A stretch of DNA of 64,000 nucleotides from Demequina litorisediminis. Its GTDB lineage: Bacteria; Actinomycetota; Actinomycetes; Actinomycetales; Demequinaceae. The position numbers and the translations under genes were made by a program. Below the pieces are notes generated by a model. The model was not told the DNA's origin and did not search any database. It was given only the letters and a program-made list of their open reading frames with translations. The stretch covers positions 2,046,001 through 2,110,000 of the forward strand of contig NZ_BSUN01000001.1 of the NCBI RefSeq assembly GCF_030161615.1, written 5' to 3'. Each line of letters begins with the position of its first letter. Position 1 is the first letter of the stretch. This document shows positions 19,533-31,679 of the stretch, piece after piece.

Positions 19533-19583
19533 CGGGACATGAGAGTCACTTCTGGGCAATATCTGGCCCCCATGTCCCGCCAG
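19533..19583. repeat. Palindromic repeat copy 2 (start side of DUF559 gene)
   Basis: CGGGACATG (19533-19541) and CATGTCCCG (19571-19579) frame 29 nt, exactly the spacing of copy 1. The inner parts share GTCAC and ATCTGG, and 17 of 29 inner positions agree by eye. The left arm is eroded beyond 9 bp; the right arm continues CCAGG as expected from copy 1. Confidence 0.72.
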
Positions 19584-19825
19584 GAGACACCGTTGCATTT
19601 CTACGAATCTGAGAGCGCAAGTCAGATGTCGAGAACTCCACAAACCAGGACAAACGTCACAATGAGTGCTACCCCTGGTCCTCAGGTCGTGACGAAGCGA
19701 CCTGAGGCCCCGGCACAACCGTCGGGACCGCAGGCGTCACGTACCGGGAGGGCCGGACCGGCCTTTCCAGCATGACGTCGCGGCCGCCCCCGCGTCCGCG
19801 GCGTCCTTCACGCACGGAGGACTGG

Positions 19826-22158
19826 ATGCGCAAGACCATGCTGGCAGCGACCACAGCAGCGCTTCTTGGGGGAGCATGCTCGCGGGGCCCGCCGCGACGG
19901 CGGCACCGCCCGAGGAAGACGACGTGGCGCAGGCGCCACCATCGGACAACATGCCCAACCCGCTCGACGAGAAGCGCTCGGCGCTGCGCGAGGCGGCCAT
20001 CACCGGCGTGCTGGACGGCGAGTTGGAGACCGAGGAACGCGACGGCAGCACCGTCGTCAAGGTCGGCGAAACCACCGAGGCAGCGACCAACGCGAATGCC
20101 CGCGGCGGCAAGGGAAAGCACTGGAACACCAAGGACCAGTACGTCGAGGCTCTCCCGCGAGGCGACGGACAGGATCTTTGTGGTCCTCGCGGAGTTCGGC
20201 GACACCCCGTCGCCCACGGGCACCGCGGAGGACGCGCAGCGATCGGAGGGTCCGCTTCACAACGAGATCCCCCAGCCCAACCGCAAGGTCGACAACTCGA
20301 CCGTGTGGCAGGCGGACTACAACCAGGAGCACTACCAGGACCTGTACTTCGACGGCGACGAGTCGCTACGCGACTACTACGAGACGCAGTCCTCAGGCCG
20401 GTACAGCGTTGACGGAGAGGTCACCGACTGGGTCAAGGTCGGCTACACCCAGGGTGCCTACGGCAACGATGCGTGCGGCTCGAACGTCTGCTCGGACGTC
20501 TGGGACCTCGTGAAGGACGCCGCGAACGTCTGGTACCAGGACCAGGCTGGACCAGGGCCGCTCGGTGGACGAGGTGAACGCCGACCTCGCGTCGTTCGAC
20601 GTCTGGGACCGCTACGACTACGACGGCGATGGCGACTTCAACGAGCCCGACGGCTACATCGACCATTTCCAGATTGTTCACGCGGGCGGTGACCAGGCGG
20701 ACGGGGACCCCATCTACGGTTCAGATGCCATCTGGTCGCACCGCTGGTACGCGTACTACACGTCGGCCGGCTCGACGGGTCCGGACACCAACAGGCTCGG
20801 CGGTACCGAGATCGGTGACTCCGGCGTGTGGATCGGTGACTACACGATGCAGCCGGAGAACGGCGGCCGGAGCGTCTTCTATCACGAGTACGGTCACGAC
20901 CTCGGGCTTCCGGACGACTACAACGTGCAGTCCGGTGGAGACAACAACAACGAGCACTGGACGCTCATGGCGCAGAGCCGACTGAACGCCAAGAAGGACG
21001 GCGGACTCGGCGAGCGCGGCGGCGATCTGGGCGCCTGGAACAAGCTCCAGTTGGGCTGGCTCGACTACGAATACGTCGAGTCGGGGACCAAGAAGATCGT
21101 GAACCTCGGCCCCTCGGAGTACAACACCAAGAAGCCGCAGGCCGTGATCGTTGGCCTTCCCGAGAAGACGGTCACCACGGATCTCGGCGCGCCCGCCGAG
21201 GGTGATCTGCAGTGGTACAGCGGCACGGGTGATGACCTCACCAGCACGTTGACCAGGGACGTTTCGGTTCCGGCCGATGGCGCGGCGCTCACGTTCCAGG
21301 CTCGCTATGACATCGAGTCGGGCTACGACTACTTCTACGTCGAGGTGGATTCCGGCTCGGGTTACGTCCCGATCCAGGGCAGCCTCACCACGACGGAGGA
21401 CATCTTCGCGACCGATGGCACCGAGGCGGACTGGGTGGATGCCACGTATGACCTGAGCGCCTTCGCGGGCCAGGACGTCTCGCTGCGGTTGCGGTACACG
21501 ACCGATGGCGGCGTCGCAGGCAATGACCCCGACGTGGCGGACGGCATCTTCCTTGACTCGATCGCGGTGGATGGGGTGTTCGCGGACGGTGCCGAGGACG
21601 GTGACAACGGCTGGACGGTCGATGGCTTCACGGCCGTGGGCACGGAGAGCACGGAGTCATACCCGAACTACTACATCGCCGCGAACCGCACTTACACCTC
21701 GTACGACAAGTACCTCAAGACCGGCCCGTACTTCTTCGGGTACGCCAGCGCCAAGCCGGACTTCGTGGACCACTATTCGTACCAGGAGGGATTGCTCATC
21801 TCGTATTGGGACCTCTCGTACTCGGACAACGACACGTTTGCCCACCCGGGTAGCGGTAGGAACCTGTACATCGATGCTCACCCCAAGCCGCTGAAGGACG
21901 TCAACGGCAACCTGTGGCGCTCGCGCGTGCAGGTCTATGACGCCCCGTTTGGCCTGACGCGCACGGACACCGTGAAGGCTCCATGTCGACGGCAAGAAGA
22001 GCACCATCAAGGGCACGTGGGGCAACCCGGTCTTCGATGACACGGATCAGTACTGGTACGAGGAGCCTGCCGAACCACGGCGTCGCCTCCCGGCGACCGG
22101 TACCGAGATCCGGGTGCTGTGGCAGCACGGCACGTCGATGACGGTGAAGGTCTCCTAA
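19826..22158 (+). CDS. Secreted M6-type (immune inhibitor A-like) metallopeptidase
   Basis: 776 residues after repair. A signal peptide ends near TAA/APP (about residue 27) and is followed by a propeptide-like region. The catalytic domain has the zinc motif HEYGHDLGLPDDYN (HExxH) near residue 355, preceded by Asp/Gly-rich segments (DYDGDGDFNEPDGYIDHF) that probably bind calcium. C-terminal beta-rich domains carry EADWVDATYDLSAFAGQDV-like modules. M6 peptidases degrade host or environmental proteins. AGCT errors near 20144, 20551, 21979 and 22068; single-base losses near 19870 and 22091. GGAGG precedes ATG 19826. The gene lies in the rho-rpmE gap, so it is accessory. Confidence 0.86.
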
Positions 22159-22164
22159 CCCTCG

Positions 22165-22196
22165 GGGTGGCGGCCCGGGCACCCGGGCCGCCACCC
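22165..22196 (+). terminator. Hairpin after the metallopeptidase gene
   Basis: GGGTGGCGGCCCGGG (22165-22179) and its complement (22182-22196) form a near loop-free GC palindrome 6 nt after the stop. It has no T-run and is probably a terminator. Confidence 0.6.
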
Positions 22197-22216
22197 TCCC
22201 TCATGAAGGCGGGCCG

Positions 22217-22633
22217 ATGCGCAGGCTTGCTCCCGTAGCGCTCGCGGCGGTAGCCGCCGCGCTTCTCGCCGCGTGCGGCGGGGGAGAGGACGATGCCGTG
22301 ACAACCAGCAGCGCTCCCGAGCCGACCGAGGCATCGGCCGCGTCGACGCCGAGCCCCACCGCGCTCCCGACCCTTGCCGGTGCCACGGCCCCGCCCACGT
22401 CGCCCACCGACGTCACCCCCGCCGCCGTGGTGGCGGGCAGGGTGACGGCCGTGTCCGCGGGATGCGTGGAGGTGACGACGGACGATGCGGTGGTGTGGTC
22501 CTTGTCGGGGGAGGCCCATGCCGTGGTCGGCGACACCGTGCTCGCCAAGGTGGCGCCGCTTGCCGAAGGCGTCGCATCGTGTGGTCCCGGCCGCGGTGCG
22601 CGACTGGAGTCGCTGGAGGTGGCCGGGGGTTGA
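22217..22633 (+). CDS. Small secreted lipoprotein
   Basis: 138 residues. A short basic start and hydrophobic segment ([20 protein letters not shown]) give a lipobox with Cys at residue 20, so it is lipid-anchored outside the membrane. A Ser/Thr/Pro/Ala-rich linker (residues 25-70) leads to a small beta-like domain of about 60 residues with two Cys (CVEVTT and SCGPG) that could form a disulfide. No recognised family. ATG 22217 follows a weak AAGGCGGG site. It stands alone between the peptidase terminator and rpmE. Confidence 0.75.
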   Translation: MRRLAPVALAAVAAALLAACGGGEDDAVTTSSAPEPTEASAASTPSPTALPTLAGATAPPTSPTDVTPAAVVAGRVTAVSAGCVEVTTDDAVVWSLSGEAHAVVGDTVLAKVAPLAEGVASCGPGRGARLESLEVAGG

Positions 22634-22719
22634 CGCCCGTGGCACAATAGAGGGCTGGCCGTCCGGTTCACCGACCGCGAAGTACGCGCAAGGACCCGGA
22701 GGCACTCTTAAGGGAGATC

Positions 22720-22929
22720 ATGAAGAAGGACATTCACCCCGAGTACGTGGCCACCACTGTCACGTGCACCTGCGGCAACACGTTCGAGACCAACTCGACC
22801 GTCAAGAGCGGCGAGATCTCGGTCGAGGTCTGCTCCGCTTGCCACCCGTTCTACACGGGCAAGCAGAAGATCATGGACACCGGTGGCCGCGTCGCGCGCT
22901 TCCAGAAGCGCTACGGCAACCAGAAGTAA
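22720..22929 (+). CDS. rpmE: Ribosomal protein bL31, zinc-binding form
   Basis: 69 residues, large-subunit protein bL31. The zinc-binding (C+) form is shown by CTCGN at residues 16-20 and [10 protein letters not shown] at 37-46, giving four metal-ligand positions (Cys16, Cys18, Cys37, Cys40). ATG 22720 has AGGGAG 5 nt upstream. In related genomes it directly follows rho; here 4.3 kb intervenes. A leader of about 85 nt precedes it. Confidence 0.95.
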   Translation: MKKDIHPEYVATTVTCTCGNTFETNSTVKSGEISVEVCSACHPFYTGKQKIMDTGGRVARFQKRYGNQK

Positions 22930-22952
22930 CCCGAAGCCTTACCGACGACGAC

Positions 22953-24040
22953 GTGGCCGAAGCCTTCGCAGCCGTCCAGCCTCTGCTGGACGAGTATTCC
23001 GACATTGAGCGTCGCTCGCCGACCCTGCCATCCATGCGGATGCCGGGAGATCGCGCACGCTGGGCCGTCGGTTCGCGGAGCCTCGGCCGCGTCGTCGCCG
23101 CGCATCGGGCCTGGGAGTCCGCCCAGGATGACCTCGCCGCCGCTCGGGAGATGGCCGATGCCGACCCCGAGTTTGCGGCCGAGGTGCCTGCCCTGGAGCA
23201 GGCAGCCGAGGGCGCGACGGAGACTCTCCGCCGCATCCTCATCCCTCGCGACCCGGACGATTCCCGCGACGTGATCCTGGAGATCAAGTCGGGCGAGGGT
23301 GGCGAGGAGTCCGCGCTGTTCGCGGGCGACCTGCTGAAGATGTACTTGAAGTACGCCGAGTCCAAGGGCTGGAAGGCCGAGGTCCTCGAGTCCACCGAGA
23401 CGGACATGGGCGGCTACAAGGACATCTCCGTGGCCGTGAAGGCCAAGGGTTCCGTGGAGCCCGAGGACGGCGTGTGGGCGCACCTCAAGTACGAGGGCGG
23501 CGTCCACCGCGTCCAGCGCGTGCCCGCGACCGAGTCGCAGGGCCGCATTCACACCTCCGCTGCCGGCGTGCTCGTGTACCCGGAGGCCGAGGAGGTCGAG
23601 GACCTCGAACTCGACATGAACGACGTCCGCGTCGACGTCTACCGCTCGTCTGGCCCCGGCGGTCAGTCCGTCAACACCACGGACTCCGCAGTGCGCCTGA
23701 CTCACCTGCCCACGGGCATCGTGGTGAGCCTGCCAGAACGAGAAGAGCCAGGCTCCAGAACAAGGAGTCGGCCATGCGGATCCTGCGTGCCCGCCTGCTC
23801 GCCGCCCAGAAGGAGGCGGCAGAGGCCGAGGCTCAGGACATGCGTAAGTCGCAGGTGCGCACGGTGGACCGCTCCGAGCGCATCCGCACCTACAACTTCC
23901 CCGAGAACCGCATCGCGGATCACCGCACGGGGTACAAGGCGTACAACCTTGACCACGTCCTCTCGGGCGACCTCCAGCCGGTCATTCAGTCCGCGATCGA
24001 TGCCGACGAGGCCGCGCGCCTTGCGGCGCACGAGGCGTAG
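22953..24040 (+). CDS. prfA: Peptide chain release factor 1 (restored)
   Basis: Recognises UAA and UAG at the ribosome and releases the peptide. 361 residues after repair. [18 protein letters not shown] contains the GGQ catalytic motif, and the codon-recognition segment and the rest of the release-factor domain agree with family length. AGCT errors near 23084, 23737 and 23752, and a G lost near 23022. GTG 22953 ([15 protein letters not shown]) fits the usual RF1 start; no ATG or clear ribosome site is present, and another altered AGCT-like site (AGCCTT, 22935) lies just upstream. The stop is immediately followed by the prmC start; PrmC methylates the GGQ glutamine of this protein. Confidence 0.92.
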
Positions 24041-24937
24041 TTGCCTACCGTCGGGGCGCGTCTGAAGGACATCACGCGCCGCCTTGCCGATGCAGGCGTG
24101 CCGTCGCCGGAGACCGATGCCGTGGCGCTGATGGCGCACACGTTCAAGTGGGAGCCCGGCCAGGTGCGTACCGCCGCGCTGCGGGATGACTGCTGGCCCC
24201 TCGATCCGCTGGACCACGACCTCCTTGAGGCCCGTGTCGCGCGCCGCGCGATGCGCGAGCCGCTGCAGCACATCACGGGCAAGGCCTACTTCCGCAACCT
24301 CGACCTCCAGGTGGGCGCTGGCGTCTTCGTGCCGCGCCCCGAGACGGAAGTGGTGGCGCAGGCCGCCATCGATGCGGCACGCGCCGCGACGCCGGGGCGC
24401 GACGGCAAGGTCCGCGTGACGGACCTGTGCGCGGGCTCGGGCGCCATCGGCCTGTCCATCGCCGACGAGGTCCCGCACGCCGAAGTGTCCATGGTGGAGG
24501 CCTCCGAGGGAGCCCTCGTCTATCTGCGCCTCAACGCCCGCGGCCAGCGCGCGGACGTGCGCGAGCGCACGCGCACCCTCCTGGGCGACGCCAAGCGCTG
24601 CCTGCACCTGTTCGAGGGCTGCGCCGACGTCGTGGTGTCCAACCCGCCGTACATCCCGCCCGACGGGGTGCCGCGCGACCCCGAGGTGCGCGACTACGAC
24701 CCGCCTGTGGCGTTGTACGGCATGGGCGAGGACGGGCTCGACCTGCCGCGCGCGATCATCGACGAGGCGGCCCGACTGCTACGCGTGGGCGGCACGCTCA
24801 TCATGGAGCACGCCGAGAATCAGGGCCCAGCGCTGCGTTCCTACTGCGAGCGCTCGGAATTCTGGGCGGGTGCGCGCACGGAGCAGGACCTCACGGGACG
24901 CGACCGGATGCTCATCGTGACGCGCGTGGGAGTCTGA
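24041..24937 (+). CDS. prmC: Release factor glutamine N5-methyltransferase
   Basis: 298 residues, S-adenosylmethionine-dependent enzyme that methylates the GGQ glutamine of RF1 and RF2. An N-terminal helical domain (1-95) is followed by the Rossmann methyltransferase: [16 protein letters not shown] as the cofactor loop near residue 130 and the catalytic [10 protein letters not shown] near 200. The start TTG 24041 directly follows the prfA stop, so translation is presumably coupled; the rare TTG is chosen because no ATG or GTG fits before the conserved [10 protein letters not shown]. Intact, no AGCT errors. Confidence 0.93.
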   Translation: MPTVGARLKDITRRLADAGVPSPETDAVALMAHTFKWEPGQVRTAALRDDCWPLDPLDHDLLEARVARRAMREPLQHITGKAYFRNLDLQVGAGVFVPRPETEVVAQAAIDAARAATPGRDGKVRVTDLCAGSGAIGLSIADEVPHAEVSMVEASEGALVYLRLNARGQRADVRERTRTLLGDAKRCLHLFEGCADVVVSNPPYIPPDGVPRDPEVRDYDPPVALYGMGEDGLDLPRAIIDEAARLLRVGGTLIMEHAENQGPALRSYCERSEFWAGARTEQDLTGRDRMLIVTRVGV

Positions 24938-24950
24938 GACACTACTTGTC

Positions 24951-25622
24951 GTGATCTTCCCCTGCTCTGACCCTGCGACGTGGGGTCCCAGCCTCGACGC
25001 CGCCGTCGACGCGGTGAGCCGCGGCGCTGTGATCGTTCTTCCTACCGACACCGTGTACGGGGTCGGGGCCGATGCCTTCAACGCCGATGCGGTGGCGGCA
25101 GTCCTCGCGGCCAAGGGCCGCGGACGCCAGATGCCACCGCCCGTGCTGATTCCCGACGCCCGCACCGTCGATGGCCTCGGCTACGACGTCCCCGCCGCCG
25201 CGAAGGCCCTGATGGAGGCCTGCTGGCCGGGGGCGCTCACCGTCATCGTCCACGCCCAGCCGTCGCTTGCGTGGGACCTGGGCGAGACCCACGGCACCGT
25301 GGCGCTGCGCGTTCCCGACCACCCGGCGGCGCTCGCGCTACTGAAGCGCACGGGCCCCCTCGCGGTCACGAGCGCGAACAAGACGGGGCAGCCTGCGGCG
25401 ACCACCGCATCGGACGCGCAGGCGCAACTGGGCGACGCGGTCGCCGTCTACCTGGACGGCGGCGACAGCCCGCTCGGCACCGCGTCCACCATCGTCGATG
25501 CGACCGACCCCGCGGGCCTGCGCGTCGTGCGGGATGGCGGCATCTCGCGGGAGCGTCTGGTGGAGATCGTCGGCGTCGAGGCCTTCGCGCCCGAGGCAGA
25601 CGCGCAGGAGGCCGACGGGTGA
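24951..25622 (+). CDS. tsaC: L-threonylcarbamoyladenylate synthase (Sua5/YciO/YrdC)
   Basis: 223 residues. Makes threonylcarbamoyl-AMP from threonine, bicarbonate and ATP for the t6A modification of tRNA. Family marks are GAVIVLPTDTVYGVGADAF near residue 25, LAAKGRGRQMPPPVLI (the KxR signature region), PGALTVIV and LAVTSANKTGQPA. It lacks the C-terminal Sua5 domain, so it is the short form. GTG 24951 is 13 nt after prmC. Its stop overlaps the next start (GTGA). Intact. Confidence 0.92.
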   Translation: MIFPCSDPATWGPSLDAAVDAVSRGAVIVLPTDTVYGVGADAFNADAVAAVLAAKGRGRQMPPPVLIPDARTVDGLGYDVPAAAKALMEACWPGALTVIVHAQPSLAWDLGETHGTVALRVPDHPAALALLKRTGPLAVTSANKTGQPAATTASDAQAQLGDAVAVYLDGGDSPLGTASTIVDATDPAGLRVVRDGGISRERLVEIVGVEAFAPEADAQEADG

Positions 25623-26941
25623 AGGTCTACCTCACGCTCCTGGTGATCGCGGCGCTCGTCACGTACGCCGCGACGCCCGCGATGAGGCATCTCGCGTTCA
25701 AGGTGGGTGCCGTCACCGCGGTGCGCGACCGAGACGTTCACAAGGTCGCGACGGCACGCCTCGGCGGTGTCGCCATCTTCTCCGGCCTGGCGGCCGCCAT
25801 CGCCTTCTCGAGCAACATTCCGTTCCTCGAGCCGGTGTTCGAGACCAGGCTCGGCGGCGTGGAGCGTCGTCGCGGGGGCCGGTCTCGTATGCCTGCTCGG
25901 GCTCGCGGATGACATCTGGGACCTGGACTGGATGGCGAAGCCTTGGCGGTCAGGTGTTGGCCGCGCTCGTGATGGCCTGGGGCGGCGTCCAGGCTGGTGT
26001 CGGTGCCGATCTTTGGCCTCACCATCGGCAGTTCGTACCTCTCGCTCGCCGCGACCGTCATCGTGGTCGTCGTGGCCATGAACGCCGTGAACTTTGTGGA
26101 CGGCCTTGATGGGCTCGCGGCAGGCGTGATCGCCATTGGAGGCGCCGCCTTCTTCACGTACACGTATGTGCTGGCCCGGTCCGCGTCGCCGGGCGACTAC
26201 TCGTCGCTTGCCTCGCTCATCCTTGCGGTCCTCGTGGGGGCGTGCCTGGGATTCCTGCCGCACAACCTGCATCCCGCCCGCATCTTCATGGGTGACTCGG
26301 GGTCGATGGTGCTCGGTCTCACCATCGCGGGTGCGGCGATCATCGTCACGGGACAGATTGATCCCGAGGTGGTTTCGCAGCGCGAACGCATCCCCGCGTT
26401 CATCCCCATCGTGCTGCCACTCATGGTCGTCGCAGTGCCGCTGATCGACATGACGGCGGCGGTGATCCGGCGCACGCTCAAGGGTCAGAGTCCCTTCATG
26501 CCCGATGCGCACCACCTGCACCACGTGCTGCTGCGCGTGGGTCACTCTCACCGCTGGGCCGTCTCTGTCCTGTACCTGTGGACCGCGGTGCTGTCGTTCG
26601 GCACGGTGTCGTTGGTCTTCCTGCCGCTCGGCGCGGCGCTAGTGCTTGCCGGGACGGGCCTCACCGTGGCGGCGCTGTTCACGTTCTCCCCGCCGCTCAG
26701 GCGCCGGCTATCACGCGGATGGCGAGCCGCGGGCAGGGGAGTCAAGCCGCTGCAGCGCCTCACGCCCGAGGGCCGCAGGGAAGACGACGAGCCCGACGCC
26801 GACGCCGCCACTGACGCCGACGCCGCCACTGACGCCGACGCCGCCACGGCATCGGCCCCTGTTCTGAACTCCGGCGACGACGCCGCCCCCGCCGGGGGCG
26901 TCGCCACTCGCCATCGCCCCGCAACCGAGGAGGAGACGTGA
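25619..26941 (+). CDS. WecA/MraY-like undecaprenyl-phosphate sugar-1-phosphate transferase (restored)
   Basis: Membrane enzyme that moves a sugar-1-phosphate (often GlcNAc-1-P) from UDP-sugar to undecaprenyl phosphate, the first step of cell-wall glycopolymer assembly. 439 residues with about 11 membrane segments. Active-site marks: GLADDIWDLDW (Asp-Asp), AMNAVNFVDGLDGLAAG, ARIFMGDSGSM and the DAHHLHH loop. AGCT errors near 25849, 25945 and 25991 (three insertions, net in frame). A long Asp/Ala/Thr tail contains three 18-bp tandem repeats. GTG 25619 overlaps the tsaC stop. In actinobacteria this gene sits between tsaC and the atp operon, as here. Confidence 0.88.
26795..26848 (+). repeat. Three 18-bp tandem repeats in the transferase tail
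   Basis: GACGCCGACGCCGCCACT is repeated three times in a row (the third with a final G), encoding DADAAT three times in the cytoplasmic C-terminal tail. Such perfect copies are prone to length variation. Confidence 0.85.
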
Positions 26942-27345
26942 CCGAGGAGTCGCGCACCTACCGACGCGCGCTTCGCGTCACCATCATCGTCATCGTCGCC
27001 CTGGCGGTGATTGCCGTGCCTGTGGGCCTCCTGGTCGCGGGCGGCGCGGGCCTGCTCGCCGCGGAGATCGGCGTCGCGGTCGCGGCGCTGGCGGGCCTCA
27101 CCACGCAGATCGCGATGCTCGTGGCTCACCAGAAGCCGCCTCACCTCATGGCCGCCTACATCGGCGGATCGTGGCTCGCGAAAATGCTCATCATCATCGT
27201 CGCGCTGCTCGTCCTGCAGGGCGTCGAGGGCTTCGAAAAAGAGATCTTCGCTGGTTTCGCCGTGGCGGGAGTCCTCGCGACCCTCGCCGTGGACTTCTCT
27301 GTCATCCGCAAGGCTCGCATTCCGTACGTGGATGGCGGTTCCTAG
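26938..27345 (+). CDS. ATP synthase protein I-like membrane protein
   Basis: 135 residues with four hydrophobic segments (about 15-40, 42-62, 75-95, 100-120). Its place directly before atpB and its size match the actinobacterial AtpI-like assembly or cation-handling protein. KPPHLMAAYIGGSWLAKML contains the conserved middle loop and helix. GTG 26938 overlaps the previous stop by 4 nt (GTGA). Sequence conservation in this family is low, so the name rests mainly on position and topology. Confidence 0.75.
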   Translation: MTEESRTYRRALRVTIIVIVALAVIAVPVGLLVAGGAGLLAAEIGVAVAALAGLTTQIAMLVAHQKPPHLMAAYIGGSWLAKMLIIIVALLVLQGVEGFEKEIFAGFAVAGVLATLAVDFSVIRKARIPYVDGGS

Positions 27346-29172
<1,827 letters not shown>

Positions 29173-29177
29173 GCCCG

Positions 29178-30045
29178 ATGCGCGGAACCAGTCAGGCCTC
29201 GCACGACGCGGTGATTCGGGAAGCAGACCCGATCCTCACTGCGGCGGGCAAGGACGGCATCACGATCGCTGAGCACCTCTTCGTGGTGGTGGACGCCCTC
29301 GATTCGTCGGGCTCGCTTCGCCGTGCGCTCACCGATCCGGCCCGTCCTGGCAAGGACAAGGCCTCGCTGGTGAAGCAGGCTCTTCGGCGCCCTTGACTCG
29401 CGGGCGGTGGACATCGTCTGTGCGTTCGTCGAGTCGCGTTGGTCCGCCGAGGCCGATCTCTCCGAGTCCATCGAGGACGCCGGCGAGATGGCGATCTTCG
29501 CGTATGCGGAGAGCCAGGGCACCCTGCCCGCCGTCGAAGAGGAGTTGTTCCGGGTGGAGCGACTGCTCGTCGCCAACCGTGAACTGCTCATCGCCGGCTC
29601 CAACCGTTCAGCGACCAAGGAGCAGCGTCTTCGCCTGCTCGAGGACACGCTGGGCGGAAAGCGTACCCGACGACTCACGCGCTCCTTCAGCGCGTGATCG
29701 GGGTGCCGCGTGGACGGCGCCTGATCCCCGCGATCAACGCCCTTCTCGAGCAGGCCGCGGCCCGCCGTGAGCGTCTGGTCGCGTCGGTGACGGCCGCCGT
29801 GGAGCCTGTCCGCAGCGCAGCGGGAGCGCCTCGCCGGCATCCTCAAGGACGCCTACGGCCGCGACATCCAGATCAACGTCGCCGTGGACCCTGAGGTCCT
29901 CGGCGGCATCCGAGTTCAGGTCGGCTCTGAGGTGGTGGACGGCACCATCATCAGCAAGCTCGACGACGCACGACGACGACTCGTCGGCTACCAAGACGAC
30001 AACCGCTCACGCGGTAGTGACAGGAGAGAAACATGGCTGAGTTGA
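29178..30045 (+). CDS. atpH: ATP synthase F1 subunit delta (restored)
   Basis: Stalk subunit connecting F1 to subunit b, about 288 residues after repair, the long actinobacterial form. AGCT errors near 29381 and 29803, and one base lost near 29664 (GGKAYPTTHALLQRVIGVP after repair). The end is uncertain: the repaired frame runs to TGA 30043-30045, overlapping atpA by 13 nt, with a tail beyond LDDARRRLVG that relatives lack. A further unrecognised indel near 29985 would shorten it. Confidence 0.86.
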
Positions 30046-31676
30046 CGATCAGTCCGGACGAGATCCGGAGTGCGCTCGACAGCCTACGTGAAGTCGTACG
30101 AGCCGTCCGGCGTCGTGCGCGAGGAGGTGGGCCGCGTCACGCTGGCCGCCGACGGCATTGCAAACGTTGAGGGCCTTCCCGGCTGCATGGCGAACGAGCC
30201 TGCTGCGTTTCGAGGACGGAACCCTGGGCCTCGCCCTGAACCTCGACGTCCGCGAGATCGGCGTCGTCGTCCTCGGTGAGTTCACGGGCATCGAAGAGGG
30301 CCAGAAGGTCCACCGCACCGGAGAGGTGCTGTCCGTCGCCGTGGGCGATGGCTACCTCGGCCGTGTCGTTGACCCGCTGGGTAACCCCATCGACGGCCTT
30401 GGCGAGCCTGGAGACCACCGGCCGCCGTGCCCTCGAGCTCCAGGCGCCCGGCGTCATGGCGCGTAAGTCGGTTCACGAGCCGCTGCAGACCGGCCTCAAG
30501 TCGATCGACGCGATGATCCCGATCGGCCGTGGCCAGCGCCAGCCTGATCATCGGTGACCGCCAGACCGGCAAGACCGCGATCGCGATCGACACGATCATC
30601 AACCAGAAGGCCAACTGGGAGTCGGGCGACCCGACCAAGCAGGTCCGCTGCATCTACGTAGCCATCGGTCAGAAGGGCTCGACCATCGCCTCCGTGCGTG
30701 GCGCCCTCGAGGAGGCTGGCGCGCTGGAGTACACGACGATTGTCGCCGCTCCCGCCTCGGACCCCGCAGGCTTCAAGTACCTCGCCCCCTACACCGGCTC
30801 GGCCATCGGTCAGCACTGGATGTACGACGGCAAGCACGTCCTGATCGTCTTCGATGACCTGTCGAAGCAGGCCGAGGCCTACCGTGCCGTGTCCCTCCTC
30901 CTGCGCCGCCCGCCGGGCCGCGAGGCGTACCCCGGCGACGTGTTCTACCTGCACTCCCGCCTTCTCGAGCGTTGCGCAAAGGCTCTCCGACGAGCCTGGG
31001 CGCGGGCTCGATGACCGGTCTTCCCGTCATCGAGACCAAGGCGAACGACGTCTCGGCGTACATTCCGACCAACGTCATCTCGATCACGGACGGCCAGATC
31101 TTCCTGCAGTCCGACCTGTTCAACGCGAACCAGCGCCCCGCGATCGACGTCGGTATCTCGGTGTCCCGCGTGGGTGGTTCGGCGCAGGTCAAGGCGATGA
31201 AGAAGGTCTCCGGCACGCTGAAGATCGACCTCGCCCAGTACCGTTCGCTTGAGGCGTTCGCGATGTTCGCGTCCGACCTCGACGCCGCGTCCCGCCAGCA
31301 GGCTCACGCGAGGCGCACGCCTCATGGAGCCTGCTCAAGCAGGCCCAGTACACCCCGTACCCGGTGGAGGAGCAGGTCGTCTCGATCTGGGCCGGCACCA
31401 AGGGCAAGCTCGACAAGATCCCCGTGGCCGATGTCCTGCGCTTCGAGCGCGAGATGATCGATCACCTCCGCCGCGGCACCTCGGTGCTGTCGGACATCGC
31501 CTCGACCGGCCAGGCTCTCGGACGAGAACGAGGAGACCCTCCACACCGAGGTCGACTCGTTCGTGTCCACGTTCCTCGAGACCGAGGGCACCGAGCCGAC
31601 GACCTCCACCTCCATTGAGGGTGGCGGCGAGGCGCAGGTCGAGCAGGAGCAGATCGTCGCGAAGAAGAAGAAGTAG
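30033..31676 (+). CDS. atpA: ATP synthase F1 subunit alpha (restored from nine insertions)
   Basis: Regulatory nucleotide-binding subunit of F1, 544 residues after repair. P-loop GDRQTGKTA near residue 172, [21 protein letters not shown] as the conserved core strand, and a C-terminal helical domain with a Lys-rich end. Nine AGCT insertions (near 30081, 30203, 30405, 30542, 30984, 30997, 31301, 31328, 31515) sum to a frame-neutral change. An intact AGCT lies near 30438 and another near 31409. ATG 30033 follows AGGAGAGAAAC. Confidence 0.95.
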
Positions 31677-31679
31677 CCG

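Noticed and set aside
27300-27320. AAGGCTCGC near the end of the atpI-like gene as another altered AGCT.
   Set aside because: The frame and protein continue normally through it (RKARIPYV), so AGGCT is natural here; the error call needs a frame break.
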